From Giardia muris (lineage: Eukaryota; Fornicata; Diplomonadida; Hexamitidae): DNA of 64,000 nucleotides. The notes under the pieces are model-generated. The model made no database searches. It saw only the letters and a list, made by a program, of their open reading frames with translations, and was not told the origin of the DNA. The stretch lies in NCBI GenBank assembly GCA_006247105.1, contig CM016925.1, forward strand, positions 434,001 through 498,000, given 5' to 3'. This document shows positions 25,179-34,767 of this stretch, piece after piece (the first letter of the stretch is position 1; each line of letters starts with the position of its first letter). A program made the translations under genes and the position numbers.

Positions 25179-28100
25179 ATGACGAGCGGGCAGTGGCGCA
25201 AGGCCGTGACAATGCTCATCGAGCAGTTGCAGCGCGAGTCGAACTCGGACCCTCGGGTCGTGCGGCTCCAGCCGCCCCAGCAGATAAGCCAGCAGCTCTC
25301 CTGGTACATGGTATACTACAGGGCCTATGGCCTGCTCGAGGAGTGTTACGATCAGCTGGAGCAGCCTCAGAAGCGGCGGGTGGTCCGGAAGATGCTTGAT
25401 GCTGCCGTTGGACGGATGCTCGAGTGTCGATATAACATTTGCTGCCTCACGGGGACTTGGATGCCTGACATCTACACCCTTCTGGACAGCAAGACGCTCC
25501 TCCCCCAGGACCTCGACGTCCCCGTGCCTCGGTTTGGGATCAGCGACAACCCTTCCATCACTCGACGAAATGATCTTTTCCGACTCCTAGTTGAGCGTTA
25601 TAATCTTCTTGGAACCAATGGGTCCTGCTTTGATGCGACACACGCCCTGGCGGGGTACGTCCTCGGTCGAGGAACAGTGGAGGAAAGTGCCATTCAGTCG
25701 ACCTATTCCGTTCTCACACTCGAAGATGCGATTCTTCTTATTCAAAGGGCCGAGCGTGGTCGTGCTGCACGTCTTCGCGCAAAGCTCGTTCAAGATATCA
25801 TGAAGGTCCGCCCCGCAGGAAAGTCAGCACAAGGAGTCCGAATCCAGACGCGAGAGCAGGCCGTGGTATGCATTCAGAAATTCTGGCGACGAGCCCTCGC
25901 GCGGCGTAGAGTGGCCGCGATGCGACAAGCAGAGGCCACGTTCCTTGGCCTAGTGAAGGATTCGGATCAGGTTGGAAAGCATACCTCAATCTTCCCTCTG
26001 GTGGGTGGCCTTCTTGGACCCGAGTGCTCACGTATGGCGACACGCCAGCGTGAAGAAATTGAGGCACGCATTCGCGAGATGAAGGAAGCGCTTGACCAAT
26101 CGATTCTGAACATTGAAAAGCCAGGCGTACCCGACTCGGGGATCGCACGTTCCCTCAGTATTGCGACCGCGCTAACCCCGCTCTCGGCCATCATCCCAGC
26201 CATGACTTGTGACGGCCTGGAGTCCACCTATGCTCTTTCCAGGTACATAGATAAGGCTAACATTGCCAGCCATCAGCCCTATATGAACGATTGGACTAAT
26301 GCATATGATTCAGGCCTCCCAATCCAGCATGCATCGGTGCGAGAGCGGGTTCTCCTGAGCGATGCTGAACGGCTTGTTGGAGACGGTTATAAAGCAGAGC
26401 AACTGGCAAAGCGACGTGCTGCTGCCAGAATCCAAGCAGAACGCACGTTAAAGGTGGCAGAGGAGACAACCTTGAAGGAACTCTTTGAAACGGAGGGGGC
26501 AGACCTCCGGAAGCTGCTCTTGGAACGCCACTCAAAGGCCATTTCTCAGTTCCAGGATCTAAATGAGGGTGCTCTTCCAACAGCACCTCTAGATGTAGCA
26601 ACTCCCGACGAAAAGCTTGTCATGGATAAAGTTCTCGCAGACCGGGCTGCAGAGCTTCTTCGCAGAGGGGGCAAAGGAAAGAAGGGAAAAAAGGGAAAGA
26701 AGCCCCCAGCGAAGAGCGTTGAGACGGCAGAAGTCGAAGATCCGAATAAGGACAAGGTGGCGTTCCTCTCTAGCTATCTTGCCGGGCTTGTCGATGCAAC
26801 TGCGGACTACTTCACCCGGTGGCAGCGCTATGACTCTACACGCTCCTCAGAGCAGCCATATGACATTGAGTACCTCAAAGAAGAGCTCCGTCCAGGAGTT
26901 TTCACGGATGTGTACACACAGGTCGCAGAGGAAGTCGCAGGCGACCTCGAGAATAAGCGTGCAATCGCTGTCGCGACAAAGCAGCTGGTTGAGGCGAAGA
27001 AGGGCAAGGGCTCTAAAGGGAAGAAGGGAAAACGGGGGAAGAAAGGTAAGAAGGGAGGAAAGGGTGCTCCTTTGGAGGATTTGCCTCCATGTGGGCCTGT
27101 TGGTGAGCCTTTGGTTGAAGCCGCATATGCAGAGTTGGTTAGTGAAGGACTAATAAAGGCTATCAAGCCTGCACGTATGCGAGATTTCGTTGGCTGTGAC
27201 ACGTTCTTCACTCCATCCAGCCAAGAGACGCAATTCATTCAGACGGTGGCAAGTAAGGCTCTTGAGAAATTTGCTCAGTCTGGGCAAGTGGCCGCCCCAC
27301 CGCCCCAGTCAGAGGCTGCACCTCCGCCTGTCGCATCACCGGATCTTCCGTCGTATAACTTGATCAAGCAATATCTCATTTCAGGTGTCATACTTCCTCT
27401 TGCATGTCCACTAGCCAGGGCCGTCCCACATCCGAATTCGCTCCTTATATACGGTGCTCCCGGTACGGGGAAGACGCTTCTCGCCCGCATCTTGGCAACC
27501 GAAACAGGAGCGCTATTCATTGATGTGTCTCCTTCAAATATCGTCGGGAAGTTTCCTGGTCAGGAAATAGGGGTTATCTTCAAGTTGATAAAGCAAGTGA
27601 TCGCATCGAATCAGCCGGCCATCATCTACTTTGATGAGGCAGAGCTGGTTCTCGCCGATACTAAGGAAAAGAAGGGTACAAAAGGGAAAGGAAAGGGGAA
27701 GAAAGGAAAGGCTGGAAAGCTCCCTGGAGACGATGCCGCCACCCCGGGTTATAGTATGTGTTGTGATGGCTACCCCAAAACCGAAGATCCTCTCTACAAC
27801 CCCTATCGCCTACGCAAGGAGCTTCTGAGCCTGGCAAAGTCGATCAACGAGTACGATGGAGTCCTAATTCTTGGTGTGGCCACTCGGACTATGACGCGTG
27901 AGAAGGCTCTTGCAGATTACTTCCAACAGCACGTCTATATCCCTCTTCCGGACTACAATACGCGACTCCAACTCATCAGTCACTTTTTCACGCGTATGGG
28001 GCTCAGAGAGTTCGCACTAACCGGAGTCGGGAAGGATGCCCTCGTACCATATGCTTTGGCTTCCAAGCTTAGTACGACGGCCTTCGATGCGCGACGATTC

Positions 28101-28439
28101 ACGGCGCTTGGTCTCCTGAATCTGACGTCTGGGATGGCGCTCGGAGCCGTCGAGAATGGTTTCGTCCCGTTCGACCTGAACTCGCTTGCGAAGATTACGG
28201 AGGGGTATACGGCTGGACAGATCTTCCAGCTCATTCATGACGTCTGCTCCCCGGGGCGCGTCTCCTCGTTCAGCATTAAGCCGTTGAACATTATGGAGTT
28301 CACTGACGTATTAGCGAAGATGGAGCCACAGTACGACTCCCAGGTCGCTCACTTCAATCTCTACAAGCTCCTGAAAAAACCACCCCCGTTGCCACAACCG
28401 GGTGCACCCGAAGCGGCGGCTCCAGCCGGAAAGAAGTGA
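25179..28439 (+). CDS. DRC11: Dynein regulatory complex subunit 11 (IQCA1-like), IQ and AAA domains
   Basis: A 1086-residue protein. The N-terminus (Y-Y-R-A-Y-G-L-L-E-E-C-Y-D, then H/Q-P-Q-K-R-R, then V-R-K-M-L-D-A-A-V-G-R) fits IQCA1/DRC11. An IQ motif lies near residue 225 (A-V-V-C-I-Q-K-F-W-R-R). A AAA+ domain carries Walker A GAPGTGKT (from residue 759) and Walker B I-I-Y-F-D-E-A-E near 820. The protein belongs to the nexin-dynein regulatory complex of the axoneme. Three Lys/Gly-rich stretches occur (near residues 495, 608 and 830); the last lies inside the AAA domain just after Walker B. Length exceeds that of the human protein, partly because of these. The gene ends in AGTGAAC. Confidence 0.88.
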   Translation: MTSGQWRKAVTMLIEQLQRESNSDPRVVRLQPPQQISQQLSWYMVYYRAYGLLEECYDQLEQPQKRRVVRKMLDAAVGRMLECRYNICCLTGTWMPDIYTLLDSKTLLPQDLDVPVPRFGISDNPSITRRNDLFRLLVERYNLLGTNGSCFDATHALAGYVLGRGTVEESAIQSTYSVLTLEDAILLIQRAERGRAARLRAKLVQDIMKVRPAGKSAQGVRIQTREQAVVCIQKFWRRALARRRVAAMRQAEATFLGLVKDSDQVGKHTSIFPLVGGLLGPECSRMATRQREEIEARIREMKEALDQSILNIEKPGVPDSGIARSLSIATALTPLSAIIPAMTCDGLESTYALSRYIDKANIASHQPYMNDWTNAYDSGLPIQHASVRERVLLSDAERLVGDGYKAEQLAKRRAAARIQAERTLKVAEETTLKELFETEGADLRKLLLERHSKAISQFQDLNEGALPTAPLDVATPDEKLVMDKVLADRAAELLRRGGKGKKGKKGKKPPAKSVETAEVEDPNKDKVAFLSSYLAGLVDATADYFTRWQRYDSTRSSEQPYDIEYLKEELRPGVFTDVYTQVAEEVAGDLENKRAIAVATKQLVEAKKGKGSKGKKGKRGKKGKKGGKGAPLEDLPPCGPVGEPLVEAAYAELVSEGLIKAIKPARMRDFVGCDTFFTPSSQETQFIQTVASKALEKFAQSGQVAAPPPQSEAAPPPVASPDLPSYNLIKQYLISGVILPLACPLARAVPHPNSLLIYGAPGTGKTLLARILATETGALFIDVSPSNIVGKFPGQEIGVIFKLIKQVIASNQPAIIYFDEAELVLADTKEKKGTKGKGKGKKGKAGKLPGDDAATPGYSMCCDGYPKTEDPLYNPYRLRKELLSLAKSINEYDGVLILGVATRTMTREKALADYFQQHVYIPLPDYNTRLQLISHFFTRMGLREFALTGVGKDALVPYALASKLSTTAFDARRFTALGLLNLTSGMALGAVENGFVPFDLNSLAKITEGYTAGQIFQLIHDVCSPGRVSSFSIKPLNIMEFTDVLAKMEPQYDSQVAHFNLYKLLKKPPPLPQPGAPEAAAPAGKK

Positions 28440-28441
28440 AC
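28435..28441 (+). terminator. Polyadenylation signal AGTGAAC
   Basis: A perfect AGTRAAY match that contains the stop codon of DRC11. Confidence 0.8.
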
Positions 28442-28668
28442 TACTTTATAGACGTTTCTGTTCTCATACTTGTCATTAATCTCCATCATTAATGACATCG
28501 TCTCCATCCAAGAAGCATTAGAGGTCTTCACAAGTCGGAAAGACAGCTATCTTACCTGGATAGAGTATCGAATACAAATCATCCTTCCTTGATTTTCTAC
28601 CATATTCTTACTTCCCAACGATTAACCCATCAACCTAAAGACATGATTTAGAAGAGCTTCCCCTCATT
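28442..28668. other. A/T-rich spacer after DRC11
   Basis: This spacer marks the border between the ordered DRC11 region and the rearranged island to its right. I see no gene or RNA. Confidence 0.35.
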
Positions 28669-28929
28669 CTATCGTCCCATCAGATGAATTGCATTTCGAT
28701 CCTTCATGTCCCTCTCCAGAAGGAGGAGGCCGGCGCACTCCTCGTGTCCTCTCCCCACTGCATGCATCAGGGCCGTCCATCCCCTCCCGTCCTGGAGGCG
28801 GGCCTCGAGGGGCCGGAGGAGGCGGACGACCTCGGTCTGGCCTCGGGAGGCGGCGTGCATCAGGGCTGTCATGCCTGGAGAGACTTGAAGAGGAGTCCGA
28901 ATAGCCCTGGGTCTTCTCGGTTGGACCAC
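28669..28929 (-). pseudogene. Ankyrin-repeat fragment
   Basis: Two ankyrin repeats (G-M-T-A-L-M-H-A-A-S-R-G and G-W-T-A-L-M-H-A-V-G-R-G) sit in an 86-codon frame. It starts with a non-ATG codon and ends soon after the second repeat, so this is a fragment and not a complete gene. Its DNA (about 28700-28877) is nearly identical to 32955-33133 in the ankyrin-kinase gene but in the opposite orientation. It lies just downstream of the RING end of the pseudogene to its right and on the same strand. Confidence 0.6.
28700..28877 (-). repeat. Inverted copy of ankyrin-encoding segment (partner 32955-33133)
   Basis: When reverse complemented, this stretch matches 32955-33133 with only about six differences that I can count by eye over some 178 bases. 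The differences are mostly silent. It stops being similar after the second repeat (residues D-M-K-D-R against D-L-K-D-G). The two copies are about 4 kb apart. Confidence 0.75.
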
Positions 28930-29067
28930 AGACCCTCTCCAGGCACACCCATGTGGGGGAGCGAAGGGATCATCCCCTGGCCTCCAGGACCGAGTCCAAT
29001 CGTCCCGGGGTTCGGGCTCACCACAGACCTCCAGCTCATCTGGATGGACGGAGAGGGGGTCGTATGG

Positions 29068-30330
29068 CTACGCATCCGGCCACTCAGGATACTCGACGAC
29101 AAGGGCCTCGTCGGCCTTCCCCCGGCAGTACGGACAGCAGTGCTCGATCCGGTCCGCACAGACGACGAGGTGCCGGCAGGGAAGGATGACCGCGTCCTTC
29201 CGGTGTGAGAGGCAGACGACGCACCCGTCAACCATCTCGTCCTCACTGAAGGCGTCGTCCAGTGCTCCGGGCTCGCAGAAGAGTGCTGACCAGACCATCT
29301 CTCCGAGCTCCAGGGCCTCCGACTGCTCGATCGGGGACAGGAGGGCCAGGACGTGGTGCGGGCTGAGCATCTCCAGCCTCTCCCGTACCTTCCGCATGAC
29401 CGCCTCCTCCAGGGCATCTGCAACTGCTCGATACGTCCTTGAAGAGTGAGTCGGGCTGCTCCCGAACAAGCCTTCGGATCCCCTCGATGTGCATTCTTCC
29501 GTCCCCTTCGTGGACTGCCGCCTCGTCCGCCAGGAGTCTTGCACACTCGACCCGGCCCTCCTGGAGTGCAAGTAGAAGGGCCGTCTCCTTCCGGTTGTTG
29601 AACAGCCCCCTCGAGTGGGAGGAGTAGGGGGACAGATGCGGGGCGTCCGTGAGAGGCGGCCATCATCAGGGCTGCATCCCATGAGCCTCGATGCCCAGGT
29701 GTAGTGTTCCTGACTCCCCCGACGTCCCCAGTTGTGACGGACTCCAAGGACGTCGGTAGCTCCCTGGAGGGGGATGGGTCTGTCCCCTCTTGAGGAGCCT
29801 CCTGTCCCCGACCACCATTCCCGTGCCCCTCGGAGTCCTCCACTCCTCGCTCGTGGGGAGGAGGGCAGCTGTGCGGCCACATCGTGCAGTCCGTCCACCT
29901 TCTTCCTCTCCCCGACCTCATCGAGATCGTCCTTCCCCTCTCGATGTCTCCACCAAAGGAGTGAGGGATGTTTCCGAGCCCCAGCTCCCTCCCCTCCGGT
30001 CCAAGAGGCCGACCCACCATCTCGCATCCCCTCAACAACAGAGGGACGTCCAGATCGGTGCACCCGTCCCCGGGAAGCCAGTGGGCCCCTCTCCCCGTCT
30101 GGCACGGCTCTCGTCAGAGGCCATTCGTCCTCGAGAGGGGAACGGGCCCGATCCTCACCAGGGGGTTGGGGGGCTATAAGGGGAGAGTGACGATCAGTGG
30201 GAGCTTATCCAGGGACGAGAGCGCCCCGAGGAGAGCCGTGGGCCTCCCGTCATCGGGGCAGATCGTTGGTAGTGGTTGGATGCCCAAGGTGTCAGATGGG
30301 CAGGGAGGGGGAGCCTCAGTGGAAGGCTGG
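29068..30330 (-). pseudogene. Ankyrin-RING protein pseudogene, several frameshifts
   Basis: No single frame covers this gene, but related pieces appear in order on the minus strand in different frames. From about 30330 there is P-D-D-G-R-P-T-A-L-L-G-A-L ending at a stop near 30176. An ankyrin-like piece follows (A-A-L-M-M-A-A-S-H-G-R-P near 29660), then another in a new frame (R-K-E-T-A-L-L-L-A-L-Q-E-G-R-V near 29580). The last frame, about 29068-29420, encodes a helix and a C-terminal RING finger C-V-V-C, C-R-H-L-V-V-C, C-C-P-Y-C. Ankyrin plus C-terminal RING would be an E3-type design. At least three frame changes make sequencing error alone unlikely. Confidence 0.7.
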
Positions 30331-30355
30331 TGAAGGGGATGTTTGATTCTCAAAA

Positions 30356-33300
30356 ATGTCCGTTACGGCTTTGATGTGGGCGGCCAAGAAGGGAGACCTC
30401 GAGGGCGTGAAAAGGAATCTCAATCAGGTCGGGAAGAAGAACATAGCTGGTTGGACGGCCCTGATGTATGCAGCAAGCTATGGCCACTCTAATTGCATTC
30501 CCCTCCTTATGAATGAAGCAGGAAAACAGAAAGACGACAGCTGGACCGCATTGATGCTAGCAGCCTACAACGGGCACATAGACTGCGTTCGACTCCTCCT
30601 CTTCGAGGCGGGAAAGCAAACGACAGAGGAATGGGATGACTTTCCCCCCGGAACGACCGCTCTCATGATGGCAGCACATCAGAACCACTCCGAGATCGTT
30701 GAACTCCTTCTCCCATATGAGCAGGGACTGAAGGATTCCAAAGGTCACACTGCTCAATGGCATGCGAACAGCGGTTCATGGAGAGGAGACTTCACCCAGG
30801 TCCGCAAGCTCCTCGAGAACGAGGGGACAGAAAGAGCTCTCCCTCCGAGAGAACAATGTCTGCTTGTGGCATCCGCAGTCACCGGAGACATTGAGAGAGT
30901 CAGGAAGCACTTGGATCATGTTGGATATCAGGATACGACTGGGACGACAGCCCTGATGATGGCAGCAAGATATGGCCACACAGACTGCATTTCCCTACTC
31001 GAGGAAGAGGTTGGGAAGAAAGACAACGATGGCACGACGGCTCTGATGTATTCCGCAATTAATGGTCACGCCAACTGCATCTCCCTCCTAGAGAATGAGA
31101 GTGGGATGCAGAACAACTGGGGAGGGACCGCATTGATGTTAGCAGCCTACAATGGCAAGACAGACTGCGTTCGGCTCCTCCTCTCTGAAGCGGGGAAGCA
31201 GACGACGAAGAATATTACGATCACCTCGAATGGCAAAACAGTTCCCTTCCCTTCCGGAACAACCGCTCTCATGATAGCAACACGTGAGAACTACCCTGAG
31301 ATCGTCCAGCTCCTTCTCCCCTACGAGCAAGGAATGGAGGATTCCGAAGGCTACACAGCTCAATGGTACGCGCACAACGGGGCATCATGGATAGGCTTCA
31401 CCCAGGTCAGAGAGCTTCTCAAGAATGAGGGCACAAAATGTGCTCCTCCACCACCGAAGGGAGCACTGATGCTCCTAGCCTCTGCCATGACAGGAGATGT
31501 TGAGGGAGTCAGGAAGAATCTGAGCCATACAAGATATCAAGACCCGACGGGAAAGACGGCTCTGATGCTGGCCGCGGAGAAGGGCCGAGTCAACTGCATC
31601 CCCCTACTTGAGAAAGAGATCGGGATGCGGAACAACGACGGGTGGACGGCCCTGATGTATGCAGCTAATGGAGGGTATCATGAATGTGTCTCCTTACTCG
31701 TCGAGAAGGAGGTTGGGCTCCAGAATAAGGATGGATGGACCGCCCTGATGTATGCAGTTCGAAGAGGAGACGTCCCATGCACCGAACTTCTCCTCGATGA
31801 GAAGGATTTGAGGACCACTGAGAGTTGGGGTGGGTTCCCCGAGGGCTCGACGGCCGAGTCCATAGCGAAGGGAATGAGGCTGGATCCCATTCTCGGTGTC
31901 CTGAGGAGGAAACCCATCGATATCGTCATTCCCTGTGAGAATGCCATTCTCAATGCCATCAACAGTCGAAGGCCCGACATCCTTGAAAGACTGCTGAAAG
32001 AAGGACAGGAACTGACAGCTGAGGAGGAGGAGGCTTGTTGTCGAGCGGCCATACTCAAGAACCTTCCAGAGGTGGCCGTACGCTTCGAGAGGAGCTACAG
32101 GCGGAGGGAGGGGGAGCCCACCATGCTCATCTGCGCCGTACGCAATGGAGACGTGGAGCTTGCTCGGAAGTACATCAACGAGGCGGGCTGCCAGAACCCC
32201 AACGACGGAAGGACCGCGACGATGATTGCAGCGAGGAAGGGAGATGACGAGATGGTCCGCATTCTTGGGGACAGGGAACTAGGCATGCAGGATAAGGACG
32301 GGAAGACGGCCCTCATATATGCCATTGAGCGAGGGGCGAAGGACATTGTCATGCTTCTGGCAGAGAAAGAGAAGGACATCCCAGACAAGAGCGGAAAGAC
32401 GCCCCGGGAATACGCAGCTAGGAGGCCTGAAATTCTTGCAGTCTGTCAGAATAGTTCCGGGATCGTTGAACTTCTCGAGAACGAGGGAACAGAACGAAGT
32501 CATCCACCAAACCATGAACTGTCCACCCAGGAGCGTGCCAACAAACCCTTTGTCGAACTTGAGGCTCTCAAGAATGATCTCTCCTCCTTCAAGAATGCAC
32601 ACGAGGAGACAAAGAATGAGCTATCCCAATCGAATCAGGAAGTTGCCTCTCTCAAAGCCCAGCACTCCAAGACCACTGAGGACCTCAAGAGAGCACTTGC
32701 AGACCAGAAGACCCAGAACCTCGTCCTCGAGAAGGAGGTTACCCAATTGAGGACCGAGAGCCATGACATGAAAGACCTTCGGAGACGCCTCGAGGAGGTG
32801 GAGGAGGAGAAGAGGATCCTCCTCCAGAACCTCGCTGCTGTCGGGGGCAGGCTTCCCCCTGCACGGGAGGACAGCTCTCTCATCTCATCTGCCACTTGGG
32901 GAGACATCAATGCACTCCGAAGGCACCTCGACCAGGCGGGACAGAAGGACTCCTCAGGCATGACGGCTCTGATGCACGCCGCCTCCCGAGGCCAGACCGA
33001 GGTCGTCCGCCTCCTCCGGCCCCTCGAGGCCCGCCTTCAGGACGGGAGGGGATGGACGGCCCTGATGCACGCAGTGGGGAGAGGACACGAGGAGTGCGCC
33101 GGCCTCCTCCTTCTGGAGAGGGACCTGAAGGACGGGGAGGGCAGGACGGCAGAGGATGTCGCCAACAGCCTTCCCGACGGGGAGAGGAGGAGGATCACGC
33201 CCCTCCTCAGAAAGAAGGTCCAGCTCCCCGACCTTCCCGATGAGCTCTCGTCCTTCCAGCCCACCTGGAGGCTCGGAAGGGGGGCCTTCGGGACCGTCTT

Positions 33301-33631
33301 CTCCGCCTGGTCCGAGGAGCACGGGAACTGCGCCCTGAAGGTCGTCGAGTACGAGGAGATGGAGAGGACGATCGTCGACTCCCTCCGAAGGGAGATGGGG
33401 ACCATTCCCTCCCTCAAGCACCCCCACGTCCTCCGCTACCACCGGGTGCACGACGACCCGGATAACGGGACCGCCTACCTCGTGATGGACTGGTGCTCCG
33501 GGACGCTCCTCGACGAGGTCCGGGGGCGCGGGGAGAGCCCTTCAGGGACGATGAGGTGTGGAGATGCCTTCGGGAGATGGCGAGCGGTCTTGCCTACCTC
33601 CACGAGAGGGGGCTCGTCCACAGAGACCTGA
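30356..33631 (+). CDS. Ankyrin/coiled-coil/kinase protein, first part before a frameshift
   Basis: The ATG at 30356 follows CAAAAA. Residues about 1-690 hold some fifteen to eighteen ankyrin repeats. Residues about 730-830 are a coiled coil (E-E-V-E-E-E-K-R-I-L-L-Q-N). Two more ankyrin repeats (about 870-925) follow, then a kinase N-lobe from about 965 with G-R-G-A-F-G-T-V-F and the C-A-L-K-V-V lysine. The frame then runs into 30-odd residues of unrelated sequence and a stop at 33629, because the reading frame changes within 33520-33538. The C-lobe continues in another frame to 34767. Ankyrin repeats ahead of the kinase is the reverse of the usual Giardia NEK order (compare 2806-4605). Confidence 0.8.
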   Translation: MSVTALMWAAKKGDLEGVKRNLNQVGKKNIAGWTALMYAASYGHSNCIPLLMNEAGKQKDDSWTALMLAAYNGHIDCVRLLLFEAGKQTTEEWDDFPPGTTALMMAAHQNHSEIVELLLPYEQGLKDSKGHTAQWHANSGSWRGDFTQVRKLLENEGTERALPPREQCLLVASAVTGDIERVRKHLDHVGYQDTTGTTALMMAARYGHTDCISLLEEEVGKKDNDGTTALMYSAINGHANCISLLENESGMQNNWGGTALMLAAYNGKTDCVRLLLSEAGKQTTKNITITSNGKTVPFPSGTTALMIATRENYPEIVQLLLPYEQGMEDSEGYTAQWYAHNGASWIGFTQVRELLKNEGTKCAPPPPKGALMLLASAMTGDVEGVRKNLSHTRYQDPTGKTALMLAAEKGRVNCIPLLEKEIGMRNNDGWTALMYAANGGYHECVSLLVEKEVGLQNKDGWTALMYAVRRGDVPCTELLLDEKDLRTTESWGGFPEGSTAESIAKGMRLDPILGVLRRKPIDIVIPCENAILNAINSRRPDILERLLKEGQELTAEEEEACCRAAILKNLPEVAVRFERSYRRREGEPTMLICAVRNGDVELARKYINEAGCQNPNDGRTATMIAARKGDDEMVRILGDRELGMQDKDGKTALIYAIERGAKDIVMLLAEKEKDIPDKSGKTPREYAARRPEILAVCQNSSGIVELLENEGTERSHPPNHELSTQERANKPFVELEALKNDLSSFKNAHEETKNELSQSNQEVASLKAQHSKTTEDLKRALADQKTQNLVLEKEVTQLRTESHDMKDLRRRLEEVEEEKRILLQNLAAVGGRLPPAREDSSLISSATWGDINALRRHLDQAGQKDSSGMTALMHAASRGQTEVVRLLRPLEARLQDGRGWTALMHAVGRGHEECAGLLLLERDLKDGEGRTAEDVANSLPDGERRRITPLLRKKVQLPDLPDELSSFQPTWRLGRGAFGTVFSAWSEEHGNCALKVVEYEEMERTIVDSLRREMGTIPSLKHPHVLRYHRVHDDPDNGTAYLVMDWCSGTLLDEVRGRGESPSGTMRCGDAFGRWRAVLPTSTRGGSSTET
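32955..33133 (+). repeat. Partner of inverted copy at 28700-28877
   Basis: This segment codes for the two ankyrin repeats just before the kinase domain. It is nearly identical to the minus-strand fragment about 4 kb to its left. Confidence 0.75.
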
Positions 33632-34767
33632 AGCCGGGGAACATCTTCCTTGCTCCAAATGGAAGGCTCGTCCTCGCAGACTTCGGACTCGTTCGAGATG
33701 CCGCCAGGTCTCGCCGGATGAGCACGATCGCAGGGACGGAGCTCTACATGGCCCCTGAGCTCTATGATCCGGAGCCGCAGTACTCCTTCCCGGTCGACGT
33801 CTGGTCCCTGGGAGTACTGGGATATGAGTTGTGCACTGGGATGCTCCCCTTCTCCAATGTGATCGCTATTGCTGTGGAAGAGCCCCCAGCCATCGAGAAC
33901 AGAGATGGGGGGCTTGTTACTCTCATCTCCCGGATGCTCTCGAAGGACCCCAAAGACCGTCCGGCAGCACGGGAGGTCCTTGAGGAGGCGGAAAGAGAGG
34001 ATGACACAACCCCAGATACCAGGGCATTCCCCTCGCTCCCCGAAAGCATGAAACAACACTACTCTCTCAAGACTTCCTTCAAGGGGCGTCCGAACACCTT
34101 CAAGGCGGTCGATAGCATGAACAAGCCCTGCACGATAGAAATCGTACCACGCCCCGAGGGCCCTTCTCTCCTGAACTCCCCGACTGAGCTGAAGGACCTC
34201 CGCCACCAGAACGTCCTGGAGTACTCCTGCGTCATAGACGACGGGAAGGGCCGTGTCTTCATTGTGACAGCCTGGCACCCTTCGACGTTACAGGACGCCA
34301 TGACTCGAAGACTCGGGAACGGGGAGATCAAGCAGCATCTTCGACAGCTCGCCTTGGGACTCGAATACCTCCACGGGAAGGGAATAGTCCTCCGATCCAT
34401 CTGTCCGAAGAGCGTCCTCCTTTCGGATGACGGAGAATGCATCCTGGGAGGGCTTGACTGTGCATCCTTCATCTCTGACGCTCCCTGCAAGCCTATGGGA
34501 GAGCCACTCCGCCGTCCGCCTGAGATGCAGCAGGGCAGGACCTCCTACAGACCATCTGCGGACATCTGGGCCCTCGGACTTCTTGCCTACGAGCTGTGCA
34601 CTGGAAGGCTCCCCTTCACGACTGAGGAGCAGGTGGCACGGATGGACGCCCCACCTCCCGAGGAGAGGGACCAGGATCTCGTCACACTTGTACTGAGGAT
34701 GCTGGAGAAGAACCCGGAGAGGCGTCCGACGGCACAGGAGGTCGTGAGGACATTGCGTAGGAGGTGA
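33532..34767 (+). CDS. Continuation of the ankyrin-kinase gene: kinase C-lobe plus second, pseudokinase domain
   Basis: This frame continues the kinase begun upstream: catalytic loop V-H-R-D-L-K-P-G-N, metal site A-D-F-G-L-V, and M-A-P-E-L are all intact, so the first kinase looks competent if the parts were joined. A second kinase-like domain follows (about 34060-34767). Its catalytic loop reads L-R-S-I-C-P-K-S-V-L (no HRD) and the DFG position is G-L-D, while R-P-P-E and D-I-W-A-L-G-L remain, so it is a pseudokinase. A start inside this frame (Met near 33577) would give an incomplete kinase. Going from the first frame to this one fits one missing base in or near the G-rich run at 33520-33538. 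It may be real, or a base-calling error. Confidence 0.75.
   Translation, partial: GEPFRDDEVWRCLREMASGLAYLHERGLVHRDLKPGNIFLAPNGRLVLADFGLVRDAARSRRMSTIAGTELYMAPELYDPEPQYSFPVDVWSLGVLGYELCTGMLPFSNVIAIAVEEPPAIENRDGGLVTLISRMLSKDPKDRPAAREVLEEAEREDDTTPDTRAFPSLPESMKQHYSLKTSFKGRPNTFKAVDSMNKPCTIEIVPRPEGPSLLNSPTELKDLRHQNVLEYSCVIDDGKGRVFIVTAWHPSTLQDAMTRRLGNGEIKQHLRQLALGLEYLHGKGIVLRSICPKSVLLSDDGECILGGLDCASFISDAPCKPMGEPLRRPPEMQQGRTSYRPSADIWALGLLAYELCTGRLPFTTEEQVARMDAPPPEERDQDLVTLVLRMLEKNPERRPTAQEVVRTLRRR

Noticed and set aside
29774..30333. Long plus-strand frames opposite the ankyrin-RING pseudogene
   Set aside because: Ser/Pro/Arg-rich translations typical of G+C-rich antisense; the minus strand holds the recognisable ankyrin and RING pieces.
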